A DNA stretch of 64,000 nucleotides from the NCBI RefSeq assembly GCF_037072025.1, contig NZ_JAXHDD010000005.1, forward strand, positions 66,446 through 130,445, read 5' to 3'. Positions 25,894 to 34,957 of this stretch are shown here, piece by piece. Origin of the DNA: Pseudogracilibacillus sp037072025. GTDB lineage: Bacteria > Bacillota > Bacilli > Bacillales > Amphibacillaceae. Numbering within the stretch: position 1 is the stretch's first letter; each line of letters opens with the position of its first letter. Below the pieces are notes generated by a model. It had not been told where the DNA came from. It did no database searches and was given only the letters and a program-made list of their open reading frames with translations. A program made the position numbers and the translations under genes.

Positions 25894-26106
25894 GTTTGTG
25901 GAAACTTTAACAATTCACTTCGCTTTTAAATTAAACTGTAAAATAACAATTTAATCACCAATGGGGAAGATCAATTCGCTTTCCAAAATATCGAGTCATT
26001 CTTCAAGTCATTCTCCAAGACGTCGAGTCTATTGGTAACACGTCGAGTTAAAATGCAGAGACTTACGTCAGTTTATCAGAGTTGATTTTCAAAGGTAACC
26101 AAATGA
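25894..26106. other. Intergenic tract with short TCGAGT repeats
   Basis: No gene is seen. ATCGAGTCATTC, GTCGAGTC and GTCGAGTTA occur at about 26000-26050; the same word as ACTCGAC/TATCTTG recurs at 33700, 34100 and 43820 in other intergenic tracts. Confidence 0.4.
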
Positions 26107-26165
26107 AAAACCCGAACTAATTAGATTCAACTTATAGAAAATTTGAATTATAGTTCGGATTTCTT
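26107..26165. terminator. CCGAAC hairpin between yutM and yumC
   Basis: AAACCCGAACTA pairs with TAGTTCGGATTT and is followed by TT-rich sequence on the plus strand; it resembles the hairpins at 17244 and 43725. Confidence 0.65.
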
Positions 26166-26256
26166 AATTTCTCAAATTATCTCAGCAACATTGTTTTGAT
26201 AAAATATGAGTGCAATTTATTATGTGCAAAAATGATGGAAAATGAAGTCTTATCCA

Positions 26257-27243
26257 TTAGAACATACTAGTTGAATGTCTTGGTTGTATTCTTGCTTTTG
26301 GATTCATATACTGCATTGCGTTGTTAATTGCCGTAGGTCCTTCTCCAAATCCAGTAGCAATAAGTTTTACTTTCCCTTCATACGTATTTATATCACCAAC
26401 TGCATAAATGCCAGGAATATTTGTTTCCATTTTAGAATTAACAACGATACTGTTTCTTTCGATGTCTAATCCCCAGTTCACAATTGGGCCGAGCCTTGAA
26501 ATAAATCCGTAATTACAAATCGCCGAATCAAGATCAATTTTAATAATTTTTTCGCCTCTTGTTTCCTGAAGGACAAGACGCTCAATTTTATCAGTACCTT
26601 CAATATCTGTTGGTACAAAAGGGGTTAATATTTCTACATTAGATTCAGTTAACTGTTTTAAACTGGCTTCATGAGCTCTAAATTCATCACGACGATGAAC
26701 GAGTGTAACTTTTTCTGCAATAGATTCTAACATAAGCGCCCAATCAACTGCAGAATCACCGCCTCCTAAGATTACAACTTTTTCATCTTTAAATTGATTC
26801 ATATTATTAACAAAGTAATGAAGGTTTTTACCTTCAAACTTTTCTGAAGTCTTAATATTTAATCGACGAGGCTCAAAGGCACCGTTACCAGCCGTAATAA
26901 TTATTACTTTTGAATAATGTATGTCATTACCCGTTGAGATAAGTTTAAATGTACCATCTTCCAGTTTTTCAACTTTTTCAATCGATTGTCCTAACACAAG
27001 TGTCGAATCAAACAGTTTAAGCTGTTCTTCTAAGTTATTTACCAACTCTTGGGCACGGATTTTTGGGAATCCGGCGACGTCATAAATATATTTTTCAGGA
27101 TACAGCGCTGTTAACTGACCACCTGTATGTGGTAAGCTTTCAATGATTTTAACGCTTGCCTGTCTCATCCCACCGTAAAAACCTGTAAACAGACCAGCAG
27201 GGCCTGCTCCAATAATCGTAATATCATATTTTTTCTCTGTCAT
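26257..27243 (-). CDS. yumC: YumC, ferredoxin/flavodoxin-NADP reductase 2
   Basis: This 328-residue flavoprotein is of the thioredoxin-reductase-like FNR type that lacks the redox CxxC pair. FAD binding is seen in IGAGPAGLF (11-19), NADP binding in LGGGDSAVDWA, and the C-terminal YAVGDINTYEGKVKLIATG closes the flavin pocket. In B. subtilis YumC is essential and keeps ferredoxin, flavodoxin or bacillithiol-linked systems reduced. Here it could supply electrons for Fe-S assembly. A ribosome site GGAGGG precedes the ATG. Confidence 0.93.
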   Translation of the reverse strand: MTEKKYDITIIGAGPAGLFTGFYGGMRQASVKIIESLPHTGGQLTALYPEKYIYDVAGFPKIRAQELVNNLEEQLKLFDSTLVLGQSIEKVEKLEDGTFKLISTGNDIHYSKVIIITAGNGAFEPRRLNIKTSEKFEGKNLHYFVNNMNQFKDEKVVILGGGDSAVDWALMLESIAEKVTLVHRRDEFRAHEASLKQLTESNVEILTPFVPTDIEGTDKIERLVLQETRGEKIIKIDLDSAICNYGFISRLGPIVNWGLDIERNSIVVNSKMETNIPGIYAVGDINTYEGKVKLIATGFGEGPTAINNAMQYMNPKARIQPRHSTSMF

Positions 27244-27330
27244 TATTTTCCCTCCACACTCTACCTGCCATTTTTACCTTATACTTATCTTATCATAAAT
27301 GAATTTATCTCAGAAATATTGAGACTTAAA

Positions 27331-27549
27331 GAGGATGTTCAAAAAGTCCGGTAAAAATGACACTGCGATAGGGGATCTTCCGTTAAAACCGGCCACGTCC
27401 TGTGGGCAACACGGACCTCCTGTAAAAGTCCGCTGCTCGAACTTCCGCGCACAGGACGTGCTAGTGTCGGCGTTGCTGACAGGACGTCAGCGCCTTTAGC
27501 CGACGGGTTTTTTTATTCTCTTTTTTGAACGCACACTTAAATAAGTATT
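27331..27549. repeat. Mobile-looking intergenic repeat, copy A (reverse orientation)
   Basis: It begins GAGGATGTTCAAAAAGTCCG and ends with TTTTTTGAACGCACACTTA, the reverse complement of the left end seen in copies at 42579 and 59880. Inside, CACGTCCTGTG (27394) and CACAGGACGTG (27450) form an inverted repeat. It has no reading frame. The remaining 190 bases to yuiB hold no gene. Confidence 0.7.
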
Positions 27550-27740
27550 GTAAAATTAAAACAAATTATTCACAATTAATTTTTTTAAAAATGGGTAATA
27601 GGCCTTGTCTTTGCTTTTTTCATTATCTAACTATAAAATTATAAACAGTATAATCGTAAAAATAAACGGTCATTAGGTCAACTGGCACAACTTGTGGCAG
27701 TTTCATTATGTATCAGTAAAAGTTGAAAGGGGACAAATCG

Positions 27741-28052
27741 TTGATTCAGCTTATTGTATCTATGTTATTATATTTTGTAATCTTTTTTGGAATAGCATTT
27801 ATCCTAAATATGCTTTTAAGACGTACTTGGTTAATGGCTATTTTTTATCCATTTGTAATATCCTTAATTATAGGTGATAGTACATTTGGTGAGTATTTTA
27901 CAGAACCTGGCAATGCTTTCTCAAGTACTTTTTCAAAAATGACATCTCTTCCAGTCGTTGATAATGTAATATTATTATCTGGTTTTATTGGTACAATCGT
28001 TTCTGGATTCGTTATTAAATATTTACGTAAGAGCGGTTATCAGATGTTTTAA
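27741..28052 (+). CDS. yuiB: YuiB, small membrane protein
   Basis: TTG 27741, behind AAAGGGG, gives 103 residues. Three hydrophobic segments are seen (about 3-23, 28-42 and 77-95), with RRTWLMAIFYPFVISLIIGD between the first two. Length, sequence character and position before yuiC match B. subtilis YuiB, whose function is unknown. Confidence 0.82.
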   Translation: MIQLIVSMLLYFVIFFGIAFILNMLLRRTWLMAIFYPFVISLIIGDSTFGEYFTEPGNAFSSTFSKMTSLPVVDNVILLSGFIGTIVSGFVIKYLRKSGYQMF

Positions 28053-28168
28053 CATGTTAAAACATCAATATTTATATGCAAAGTTTGTTGTTAATCTATT
28101 AAATTTTAAAAAAAAATGAATAGATTGCCTCTTTATTGGAAAAGATGACTTCCAAAGAGGTGTTATGG

Positions 28169-28864
28169 ATGTCTATTAAAAATATTATGTACAAAATAAT
28201 CATGTTACTTCTTTTTATCGGTGCCATATACACAACAGTGAGTTCGCTCACAAATATTACAATATTCGATGTGAGAGAAAGTTTGGCAACTACTGAAGTA
28301 ACAGACATCAAAACAGAGACAACAGATGATATGAACGAAAGACAGTACTATTTATCAGAAAAAAATTTAAATAAGTTAATAGAGCGTAAAGAGTATATTT
28401 CCAGTGAGGAGATCGATGGACCAGAAACATTAGAAGAAGCGATCGATTTTAATCAATACCCGACTACAACTGTTGTTGCCACAGGCTATACGGCAGGAGT
28501 TGAGTCAACAGGAAAATCACCTGAACATCCAGAATATGGGATTACCTATTCGGGAATAAAGGTAAAGCGTGATCTGTATTCGACGATCGCTGCTGATTTA
28601 TCTGTTTTTCCCTTAGGAACGATTTTGTATATACCAGATTATGGGTATGGAGTTGTGGCAGATATCGGTGGAGCGATTAAAGGTAATAAAATTGATCTCT
28701 ATTTTGATACAGTTGACGAAGTATATTCAAATTGGGGTAAACAAGAAATAGAAGTGTATGTTGTGAAAAAAGGAAATGGACAAATTACTGAACAAGAATT
28801 AGTTGCATTGAATGAAAACGAAGCATTACAAGTGTTTAGAGAACAAATCAGACAGAAATCATAA
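28169..28864 (+). CDS. yuiC: YuiC, 3D-domain lytic transglycosylase-like protein
   Basis: ATG 28169 follows AGAGGTG; an earlier in-frame start at 28136 has no such site. The 231-residue product has one membrane anchor (8-27) and a C-terminal 3D domain with VVATGYTAG, LGTILYIPDYGYGVVADIGG and the Asp motif KIDLYFDTVDE. YuiC of B. subtilis is a membrane-bound MltA-like stationary-phase survival protein that cleaves peptidoglycan. The family call is firm. Confidence 0.9.
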   Translation: MSIKNIMYKIIMLLLFIGAIYTTVSSLTNITIFDVRESLATTEVTDIKTETTDDMNERQYYLSEKNLNKLIERKEYISSEEIDGPETLEEAIDFNQYPTTTVVATGYTAGVESTGKSPEHPEYGITYSGIKVKRDLYSTIAADLSVFPLGTILYIPDYGYGVVADIGGAIKGNKIDLYFDTVDEVYSNWGKQEIEVYVVKKGNGQITEQELVALNENEALQVFREQIRQKS

Positions 28865-28868
28865 ATTA

Positions 28869-28910
28869 AAAGACCTATTGTTGTTAAAAATTAACGATAG
28901 GTCTTTTTTT
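28869..28910. terminator. Bidirectional terminator between yuiC and yuiD
   Basis: AAAGACCTAT pairs with ATAGGTCTTT, followed by T residues on plus and preceded by A residues that serve the minus strand. Confidence 0.82.
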
Positions 28911-28918
28911 ATTTGAGT

Positions 28919-29398
28919 TTAAGTAAATAAAGGATGGATTAAAAAAGCAATCCCTATCCCGGTCAAAGCTCCGACTAACACTTCGATTGGTTTATGACCT
29001 AAGAGCGTTTTTAATTCAGCAATTTTTTCATATTCTGCTTTATTATGCCAGTGAGTCGCTTCGTCAATAAATTTTTGAAAATCTTTAACAAGTTGATTTA
29101 AGATAATAGCATGTTCGCCCGCTTCCCGTCTAACACCTGACGCATCAAACATCGTGATAATACTGAAAACAAATGCGATGGCAAAGGGAATAGAACCTAC
29201 ACCTTCAGAGATACCTATTGCAGTAGTTAACGCACTAACAGCAGCGGAATGGCTGCTTGGCATACTACCAGTTCCAAAAACAAGTCCAGGTTCAAATTCT
29301 CTCGTTATAATTAATCGAATAGGCACTTTAACAACTTGTGCAAAAAGAATAGCAGCAAGTGCAGATATTAAAGGGAAATTAGTAAACATACTTGCCAT
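28919..29398 (-). CDS. yuiD: YuiD, divergent PAP2-like (DUF212) membrane protein
   Basis: ATG at 29398 with AAGGTGAG upstream gives 159 residues; the frame extends 13 codons further without need. The DUF212 signature GSMPSSHSAAVSALTTAIG resembles the phosphatase motif of PAP2 enzymes, and VRREAGEHA follows. Four to five membrane segments are likely. Function is unknown; lipid phosphate chemistry is plausible from the motif. Confidence 0.88.
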   Translation of the reverse strand: MASMFTNFPLISALAAILFAQVVKVPIRLIITREFEPGLVFGTGSMPSSHSAAVSALTTAIGISEGVGSIPFAIAFVFSIITMFDASGVRREAGEHAIILNQLVKDFQKFIDEATHWHNKAEYEKIAELKTLLGHKPIEVLVGALTGIGIAFLIHPLFT

Positions 29399-29466
29399 AT
29401 GACTCACCTTCTTTTGTCGGTGTTTAAAGTATAGCACCTATAAGCATGTATGAACAACAGAAAACT

Positions 29467-30174
29467 TTACTTCAATGCAGTTTCTAAAGCTAGTTCCATC
29501 ATTGCATGAAATGAAGTTTGCCTTTCTTCTGATGTTGTTAGTTCACCGGTAATTATATGATCGGAAACTGTTAATATTGAGAGTGCTTGTCGGTCATATT
29601 TTGCTGCCAACGTATAAAGAGCAGTAGTTTCCATTTCGACAGCAAGTACTTTGTAGCGACTGAGCAATGCATTTATTTCTTCCCCATTATCGCGATAAAA
29701 AACATCACTTGTAAATACATTTCCTACATGAGTCGTTAATCCTTTTTGTTCAGCAGTTTCATATGCATTTTTAAGTAAGTTAAAGTCTGCTAAAGGTGCA
29801 TAATCAATTCCTCCAAAAACGAGTCGATTGACTTGTGAATCAGTCGTCGCTCCTTGTGCAAGGATAATATCACGTACATTAATATTTTCATGCATAGCAC
29901 CACAAGTACCTACACGAATTAGCTTTTTAACATCATATTCTGAAATCAATTCATTAACATAAATAGATATGGATGGAACGCCCATTCCTGACCCTTGGAC
30001 AGAAATTCGTTCCCCTTTATACGTACCTGTAAATCCATACATTCCCCTTACATCATTATATTGAATAACATTTTCAAAATAATTTTCGGCAATAAATTTT
30101 GCTCTCAGTGGATCCCCTGGTAATAAAATTGTTTCTGCAATTTCTCCTTTTTTTGCGCCAATATGTATACTCAT
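29467..30174 (-). CDS. deoD: DeoD, purine nucleoside phosphorylase
   Basis: DeoD cleaves purine (deoxy)nucleosides with phosphate to free base and ribose-1-phosphate. The 235-residue product has the trimeric/hexameric PNP features: LLPGDPLRAKFIAE, GSGMGVPS, RVGTCGA, VEMETTALY and the catalytic Asp in VSDHI. It starts 14 bases after the stop of kapB, so both are likely cotranscribed. Confidence 0.95.
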   Translation of the reverse strand: MSIHIGAKKGEIAETILLPGDPLRAKFIAENYFENVIQYNDVRGMYGFTGTYKGERISVQGSGMGVPSISIYVNELISEYDVKKLIRVGTCGAMHENINVRDIILAQGATTDSQVNRLVFGGIDYAPLADFNLLKNAYETAEQKGLTTHVGNVFTSDVFYRDNGEEINALLSRYKVLAVEMETTALYTLAAKYDRQALSILTVSDHIITGELTTSEERQTSFHAMMELALETALK

Positions 30175-30188
30175 CTTATTTCGCTCCT

Positions 30189-30590
30189 TTATAATGATTC
30201 TTGAAAAATTTTATTATAATAGTGTTCTTCCAAGTCTTGAATTCTTGATAGAGATAATCGCCCGAATTCAGAGTTTTCATCCTTTAATTTCTGTTTAATC
30301 GTATTCAGAGCATTTTTTAGAGAGTTTGCGTAGTCTGGTACTTCACCTTCAAAGATCTCTGTATCCCTTTTTCGAGCATTCATTTTTTCGTTAAATGCAA
30401 GTGCTTTTCTTTCATGAAAAGCAACACCCTCAACTTGACCGGGGTTATGAAGATCCCCTTGTGCAGGATGCTCCAATACAGCTAAAATTTTTACTAATAG
30501 AAAATTCCGTCTATCTTCCAATACTTCCCCTATATATGTTCCGGAATTATATCGTGTTTTAACAATATCCCCAATCTTAATCGTTTGCAC
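30189..30590 (-). CDS. kapB: KapB-family kinase-associated protein
   Basis: GTG 30590 follows GGAGGAG. The 133-residue product begins MQTIKIGDIVKTRYNSGTYI and contains LAVLEHPAQGDLHNPGQ, typical of the KapB family. In B. subtilis KapB is a lipoprotein needed for KinB to feed the sporulation phosphorelay. This protein has no signal peptide or lipobox, as in many KapB homologues. It lies directly upstream of deoD. Confidence 0.85.
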   Translation of the reverse strand: MQTIKIGDIVKTRYNSGTYIGEVLEDRRNFLLVKILAVLEHPAQGDLHNPGQVEGVAFHERKALAFNEKMNARKRDTEIFEGEVPDYANSLKNALNTIKQKLKDENSEFGRLSLSRIQDLEEHYYNKIFQESL

Positions 30591-30824
30591 ATTAACTCCT
30601 CCTTCGTTAAAACAGTTGTTATTCTTATTGTGGCAAAAATATAATAGTATGTCTAACTTATACTATCCTTTTTTCATTACTTGATTTTTGTCTAGTGATA
30701 ACAATCATAAGAAAATGATAAAGGGTTACTAATTTGGTTATTGTTCATATTTTCGCGTTTTTTGAAAATACTAAACCAACACTTTTGGAGGAGAGTGTCT
30801 AACAATTTAAAAAGGATTGATCCA

Positions 30825-31086
30825 ATGGAGTTTCCAATCATACATATAAACTATTGGGATGGTGTAATTGCTGTTCCTTTAATTGTTATACGCAATTATT
30901 TAAAATTTTTCCTATTCCAGACTATACTTTCCTACACTACGTTTATACTCGGCTTTTCAATTTCCATCTTTTATAGTCATCGTCATAATCTGTACGCTGG
31001 AATATTTATGGACGGATTTTATAGTAGCTACCGCTGTCGGTACTTACTCCGCCATAAAGACGTCTTGGATTGCTTATAAAGAATAG
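30825..31086 (+). pseudogene. Small membrane protein gene with a frameshift
   Basis: ATG 30825 follows AAAGGA by 8 bases and reads MEFPIIHINYWDGVIAVPLI, a membrane-type start. Near 30900-30912, in AAAATTTTTCC, the frame must move by one base; the new frame continues LYFPTLRLYSAFQFPS, FIVIVIICTLEYLWTDFIVA and ends AIKTSWIAYKE at TAG 31084-31086. The two parts together make a sensible protein of about 87 residues. Either the gene is broken or the homopolymer was misread. Family unknown. Confidence 0.6.
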
Positions 31087-31242
31087 GTGGAAAGAGAAGA
31101 AAAAACAATAACTGCTATATTTAAGTATCGCAAATCTTAAAAACGAATATGGCAAAACAATTACAATTTATCGAATAATATCTAGTTCCTTTTTATTGCA
31201 AGAGCAGATTTGGTATAATGTTAAAAAAGGAAGTGATACGAA

Positions 31243-31446
31243 ATGGATATGATGTTTTTATATTTTCCGGAAGATAAATCAGAATATATTCCTGCGTTTA
31301 TTATGCTCGTGATCTTTATGATCGGTGCAACCGCAACGATGTATTTATTTTATAAAAAATCAAAGAAAGAAGAAAAAATTATAGAAGAAAAATATGAACT
31401 TAACAAGTATTATACTAACAATGACGAAACCTCCAACGAGAAATAA
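31243..31446 (+). CDS. Small single-span membrane protein, 67 aa
   Basis: ATG 31243 follows AAGGAAG. The protein has an apolar segment at 16-37 (IPAFIMLVIFMIGATATMYL), then a strongly charged Lys/Glu tail. It is followed within 5 bases by a terminator, so it is a one-gene unit. I do not recognise a family. Confidence 0.65.
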   Translation: MDMMFLYFPEDKSEYIPAFIMLVIFMIGATATMYLFYKKSKKEEKIIEEKYELNKYYTNNDETSNEK

Positions 31447-31450
31447 ATAT

Positions 31451-31470
31451 CCTCGGTGAGAGGTTTTTTA
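31451..31470 (+). terminator. Terminator after the 67-aa membrane protein
   Basis: CCTC pairs with GAGG across GGTGA, followed by TTTTTT. Confidence 0.65.
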
Positions 31471-31562
31471 ATTGCTCAAATATGACACTAGGATTAGTAA
31501 ATATTTAGAAATCGCATATACTAAAAACTCCTAATGAAGATTCGACAAAAGGAGTATTCCAA

Positions 31563-32138
31563 ATGCGCTATTTTTTTATCGTTATTAGTATATGTTTCTT
31601 ATCTGCATGTCAATTGACACAACAGCCTAAAACATCTCAAACGGTTGACATGTACAATAGGGATGGAGACATGGTTGGAAGGGCTACATTATCCGAGGAT
31701 CCAAAAGGTGTTAAAATTAAAGTGACGCTTGAAGGATTAACACCTGGTTTCCATGGTATTCATATACATGAAATTGGAAAATGTGAAGCTCCCGATTTTA
31801 AAAGTGCAGGAAATCATCTTAATCCTGAAAAAAAGAAACATGGCTTATTACATCCAGAAGGACCACATCTTGGAGATTTACCTAATGTAGAAGCAGATAG
31901 TAGCGGAAAAGTAGATACAGAGCTGACTGTGAATGATGCGACGTTATTAAAGGAAAAGAATTCATTAACCGAACGTGGTGGCACCTCCCTTGTAATAACG
32001 GCTGAAGCGGATGATGGGATGTCTCAAATTAGTGGAAACTCCGGTGAACGGATAATCTGTGGTGAAATTAAAGGTGAAAAAGGTGGAACAGATAATCAAG
32101 AGCCGACAGATCCGACTGAAAAGGAAAAGAAAAAGTAA
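31563..32138 (+). CDS. SodC-like Cu/Zn superoxide dismutase lipoprotein lacking a Cu ligand
   Basis: The 191-residue protein has a lipoprotein signal (lipobox LSAC, C16) and a Cu/Zn-SOD domain. Matching bovine SOD, the Cu ligands H67 and H69 (IHIHE), bridging H85 (GNHLNP), and Zn ligands H93, H102 and D105 are present, as are the disulfide cysteines C74 and C166. The last Cu histidine should fall in the LVITAEADD segment, where T146 stands instead. B. subtilis YojM is likewise a SOD-like protein lacking Cu ligands, so this may be a non-catalytic or zinc-only relative. The tail is charged and repetitive. Confidence 0.85.
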   Translation: MRYFFIVISICFLSACQLTQQPKTSQTVDMYNRDGDMVGRATLSEDPKGVKIKVTLEGLTPGFHGIHIHEIGKCEAPDFKSAGNHLNPEKKKHGLLHPEGPHLGDLPNVEADSSGKVDTELTVNDATLLKEKNSLTERGGTSLVITAEADDGMSQISGNSGERIICGEIKGEKGGTDNQEPTDPTEKEKKK

Positions 32139-32160
32139 CGTCATGGGAACGTCACTTTTT
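32131..32160. terminator. Bidirectional terminator between sodC-like gene and patB
   Basis: AAAAGTAACGT pairs with ACGTCACTTTTT around CATGGGA; it overlaps the stop codons of both converging genes. Confidence 0.8.
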
Positions 32161-33333
32161 AGATAGTTGATTTACTGCATCAACGATTCTATTTATACCT
32201 TCTTTTAATGTTTCCTTTGGACAAGCAATATTGATTCGCATAAATTGTTCTCCATCTTTACCGTATGCGGAACCTGGATTAAGACCAACTTTTGCTTCTT
32301 CAATCATAAATTTCTGTAAAGATTTATCGTCAAACTGCAGTTTATGGCAGTCTACCCATAATAGATAAGTTGCTTCTAAATCAACAACTTTTAATACTCC
32401 ATTCGTATTTTTTTCCAAGGTCGATTTTACAAATTTTTTATTATCCTCTATTACTTCCATTAATTCATTTAGCCAGTCTGCTCCGTGTTTATAAGCCGCT
32501 TCTAAAGCGATAATACCCATCGTATTTAACATACTGAAACCTTGTTGAGCAAGCTTTTTATCGAGAAGTAAACGTTTATTAGTATCTGATGTTATAATAA
32601 AGGATGCTTGTAGTCCGGCCAAATTAAATGTTTTCGTTGGGGACATAAAGGTAATAGTTTGTTTAGCGATTTCATCCGATAATGATGCTATTGGGGTATG
32701 CGTATAATCTTTAAATACTAAGTCAGCATGAATTTCGTCTGCGAATATTAAAACATTGTATTTTAAACATAATCTAGCCATCTCAAGCAATTCATCGTTT
32801 GTCCAAACTCGGCCAACAGGGTTATGCGGAGAACAGAGTATAAATGCTTTTACACCTTGCTGTAATTTCTCTTCAAAGTTATTAAAGTCTATTTCATATT
32901 TCTCTCCATTGTATTTAAGCGAATTTTCGATGACCTCACGTTTTCCATTTCTAATAATATTAAAAAAAGGAGTATAGACTGGAGTTTGTAATAAGATTTT
33001 ATCGTTTTCATCTGTAAAAGTTTGAATGGCAGTATGTAAACTTGTAATTACTCCAGGACTAAAGGATAGCCATCTTTCTTTAATATCCCAGTCATGTTTA
33101 TAATTCACCCAATTAACAATACTTTTTTTAATATCATCATTAATAATGGTATAACCATAAATTCCATGTTCAGCACGTTCTTTTAAAGCATCATTTACCG
33201 CTTTTGGCGCTTTAAAATCCATATCTGCAACCCACATTGGCAAAACGTCATCTGTATTAAAAACCGTCTGAATATGATCCCATTTGTAGGAATGTGTATT
33301 TTTCCGATTGTAAACAGTTTGAAAATCAGCCAT
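32152..33333 (-). CDS. patB: PatB/MalY-type cystathionine beta-lyase
   Basis: This 393-residue fold-type I PLP enzyme has the family marks LPMWVADMDFKAP (31-43), CSPHNPVGRVWT, DEIHADLVF and the PLP lysine K234 in SPTKTFNLAG. PatB/MalY enzymes cleave cystathionine to homocysteine and also release sulfur or thiols from cysteine conjugates. GGAGG precedes the ATG. It is a single-gene unit, flanked upstream by a 900-base tract of repeats. Confidence 0.92.
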   Translation of the reverse strand: MADFQTVYNRKNTHSYKWDHIQTVFNTDDVLPMWVADMDFKAPKAVNDALKERAEHGIYGYTIINDDIKKSIVNWVNYKHDWDIKERWLSFSPGVITSLHTAIQTFTDENDKILLQTPVYTPFFNIIRNGKREVIENSLKYNGEKYEIDFNNFEEKLQQGVKAFILCSPHNPVGRVWTNDELLEMARLCLKYNVLIFADEIHADLVFKDYTHTPIASLSDEIAKQTITFMSPTKTFNLAGLQASFIITSDTNKRLLLDKKLAQQGFSMLNTMGIIALEAAYKHGADWLNELMEVIEDNKKFVKSTLEKNTNGVLKVVDLEATYLLWVDCHKLQFDDKSLQKFMIEEAKVGLNPGSAYGKDGEQFMRINIACPKETLKEGINRIVDAVNQLSKK

Positions 33334-33425
33334 TTTATTTTCCTCCTTATATCTTTCTATTTATTTTTTATTATAAAGAAGTAATTGGAAAAAAACGAAT
33401 AATGCGGTTTTAGAACAAAAAAAGA

Positions 33426-33447
33426 GCAAAGCGATTATACGCTTTGC
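33426..33447 (-). terminator. Isolated minus-strand terminator hairpin
   Basis: GCAAAGCG pairs perfectly with CGCTTTGC across six bases; on the minus strand TCTTTTTTTG follows. It would stop any transcript leaving the repeat tract before it enters patB. Confidence 0.65.
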
Positions 33448-33729
33448 CTACAGGGGGAATACGAGAAAGTCTTACACTACTAAGTATACCCACGTAAAAA
33501 TATTTTAAACAAAAAAAATAAATTTTTTAAAAAAGTTTTTAAAGTTTTTAAAATGTTTCAATGATCAAGGTTAATTTTGAAAGAGTTCCTTAAAATAGTT
33601 GGCTGCGCACTGCTCGCTCCATTGAAGAAATTGTTGTTATTGAACAAAATCCATAAACTGTGACGTTAGGCTCTGCTTATTAATAAATCGATACGGATCG
33701 ACTCGACATCTTGGAAAAAGATTCGCCGT

Positions 33730-34095
33730 TTTTTATGACTCTTATCCAAAACGGTCACGATTAATATTGAAACATGCCCATTTTCCATGACTCTTACCCA
33801 AAACGGTCACAATTAATACCGAAACATGCCCTTTTTTTATGACCCTTATCCAAAACGGTCACGATTAATATTGAAACATGCCCATTTTTTATAACTCTTA
33901 CTCAAAACGGTCACGATTAATACCGAAACATGCCCTTTTTTTATGACTCTTACCCAAAACGGTCACGATTAATACCGAAACATGCCCATTTTCCATGACT
34001 CTTACCCAAAACGGTCATGATTAATACCGAAACATGCCCTTTTTTTATGACCCTTACCCAAAACGGTCACGATTAATATCGAAACTACCCATCTT
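33730..34095. repeat. 52-bp satellite, seven tandem copies
   Basis: The word ACGGTCA starts at 33751, 33803, 33855, 33907, 33959, 34011 and 34063, a strict 52-base period. Each unit reads TATGACTCTTAYCCAAA, then ACGGTCACGATTAATA, then GAAACATGCCC and a T-rich end. Units differ at a few sites only. Fifty-two bases is about five helical turns. A two-unit relative is at 45900-46010. Confidence 0.92.
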
Positions 34096-34253
34096 GCAGA
34101 TCGACTCGACATCTTAGATCTGGACTCTGCATGTTGTTAATCGACTCACATTCCGGAGCGGAGGTAGAGCCCCAACGGTGATAAATCGTTACGTCACAGT
34201 ATCCTTCAACTGTGAAGATTTAACAGCCGATAGGTAAATGCAACTATCTGTTA

Positions 34254-34802
34254 TTAAGGGAGTGTTTTTTTAATGTCTTCGTAAACATAATTCCAAAACT
34301 TTTCATCATTTCGGAAAGTGTCACCTATCGCATCAACATATTTTTTAAAAGCTTCTTTGTAACCTGGTGCGTCTTTTTCTGGCATTCCTGTTTTAAGCTC
34401 TTCAACAAAAGTAGCAATTTCTGGTGCCATAGGTCCCCATTTGGTTACTTCATTTCCGTCTTCGTCAATAAAAATTATAATCGGTATATATCTTTTTTCA
34501 TTGGTTAAATAGTTATCCATAAGTTCTAAATGTTCATCACGTGGTAAAATGCGTACCGCAATATTAGCAGTTTCTGCAATACGTAACAGGATTGGTACGT
34601 CTAACATACAATGACCACACCATACTTCGGCTAGGACTACTACTCGTAAATGAGATTTGCTTTTAAGTAATGATTTATCCTGTTCTGGAACTTTAAAATT
34701 ATTGTAGATTTTCATAAAAGAATCACGATGTTGATCAAGAGCGGCCATATATTCCTCTTTCTCAATCCCTTTATCGAACCAATCATTTAGATTCATGAAC
34801 AT
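34254..34802 (-). CDS. Thioredoxin-fold protein with WCGHC
   Basis: The 182-residue protein has a thioredoxin-like core with the redox motif AEVWCGHCMLDVPILLR (CxxC) near residue 62 and IPIIIFIDEDGNEVTKWGP later; the N-terminal 45 residues start MFMNLNDWFDKGIEKEEYM. No signal peptide is seen, so it acts in the cytosol. It is not classical TrxA; the substrate is unknown. AAAGGAG precedes ATG 34802; ATG 34796 is an alternative. Divergent from the FMN riboswitch-ribU unit. Confidence 0.82.
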   Translation of the reverse strand: MFMNLNDWFDKGIEKEEYMAALDQHRDSFMKIYNNFKVPEQDKSLLKSKSHLRVVVLAEVWCGHCMLDVPILLRIAETANIAVRILPRDEHLELMDNYLTNEKRYIPIIIFIDEDGNEVTKWGPMAPEIATFVEELKTGMPEKDAPGYKEAFKKYVDAIGDTFRNDEKFWNYVYEDIKKTLP

Positions 34803-34957
34803 ATCGTCTCCTTTTTTTTATTCATTCATTTATTATTTATAGTGTACTAAAAAGATATGAAAACGTAAATATTAGTCACTTTTTTAAAGGATGTTTATAT
34901 CATACGATAGTTTAAAATCTTGATTCTTGGAGGAATCAGATATAGTTTTAATTCAGT

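Larger units (their letters stand above)
33334..34253. other. 920-base gene-free tract between patB and the thioredoxin-like gene
   Basis: It contains a minus-strand terminator hairpin (33426), a tract with ACTCGACATCTTG words at about 33700 and 34100, and the 52-bp satellite array between them. I see no plausible gene or decayed protein in any frame. Confidence 0.6.

Noticed and set aside
33730..34095. Could the regular repeats be a CRISPR array?
   Set aside because: The 52-base units are contiguous and similar over their whole length, without unique spacers, and no cas gene is nearby.
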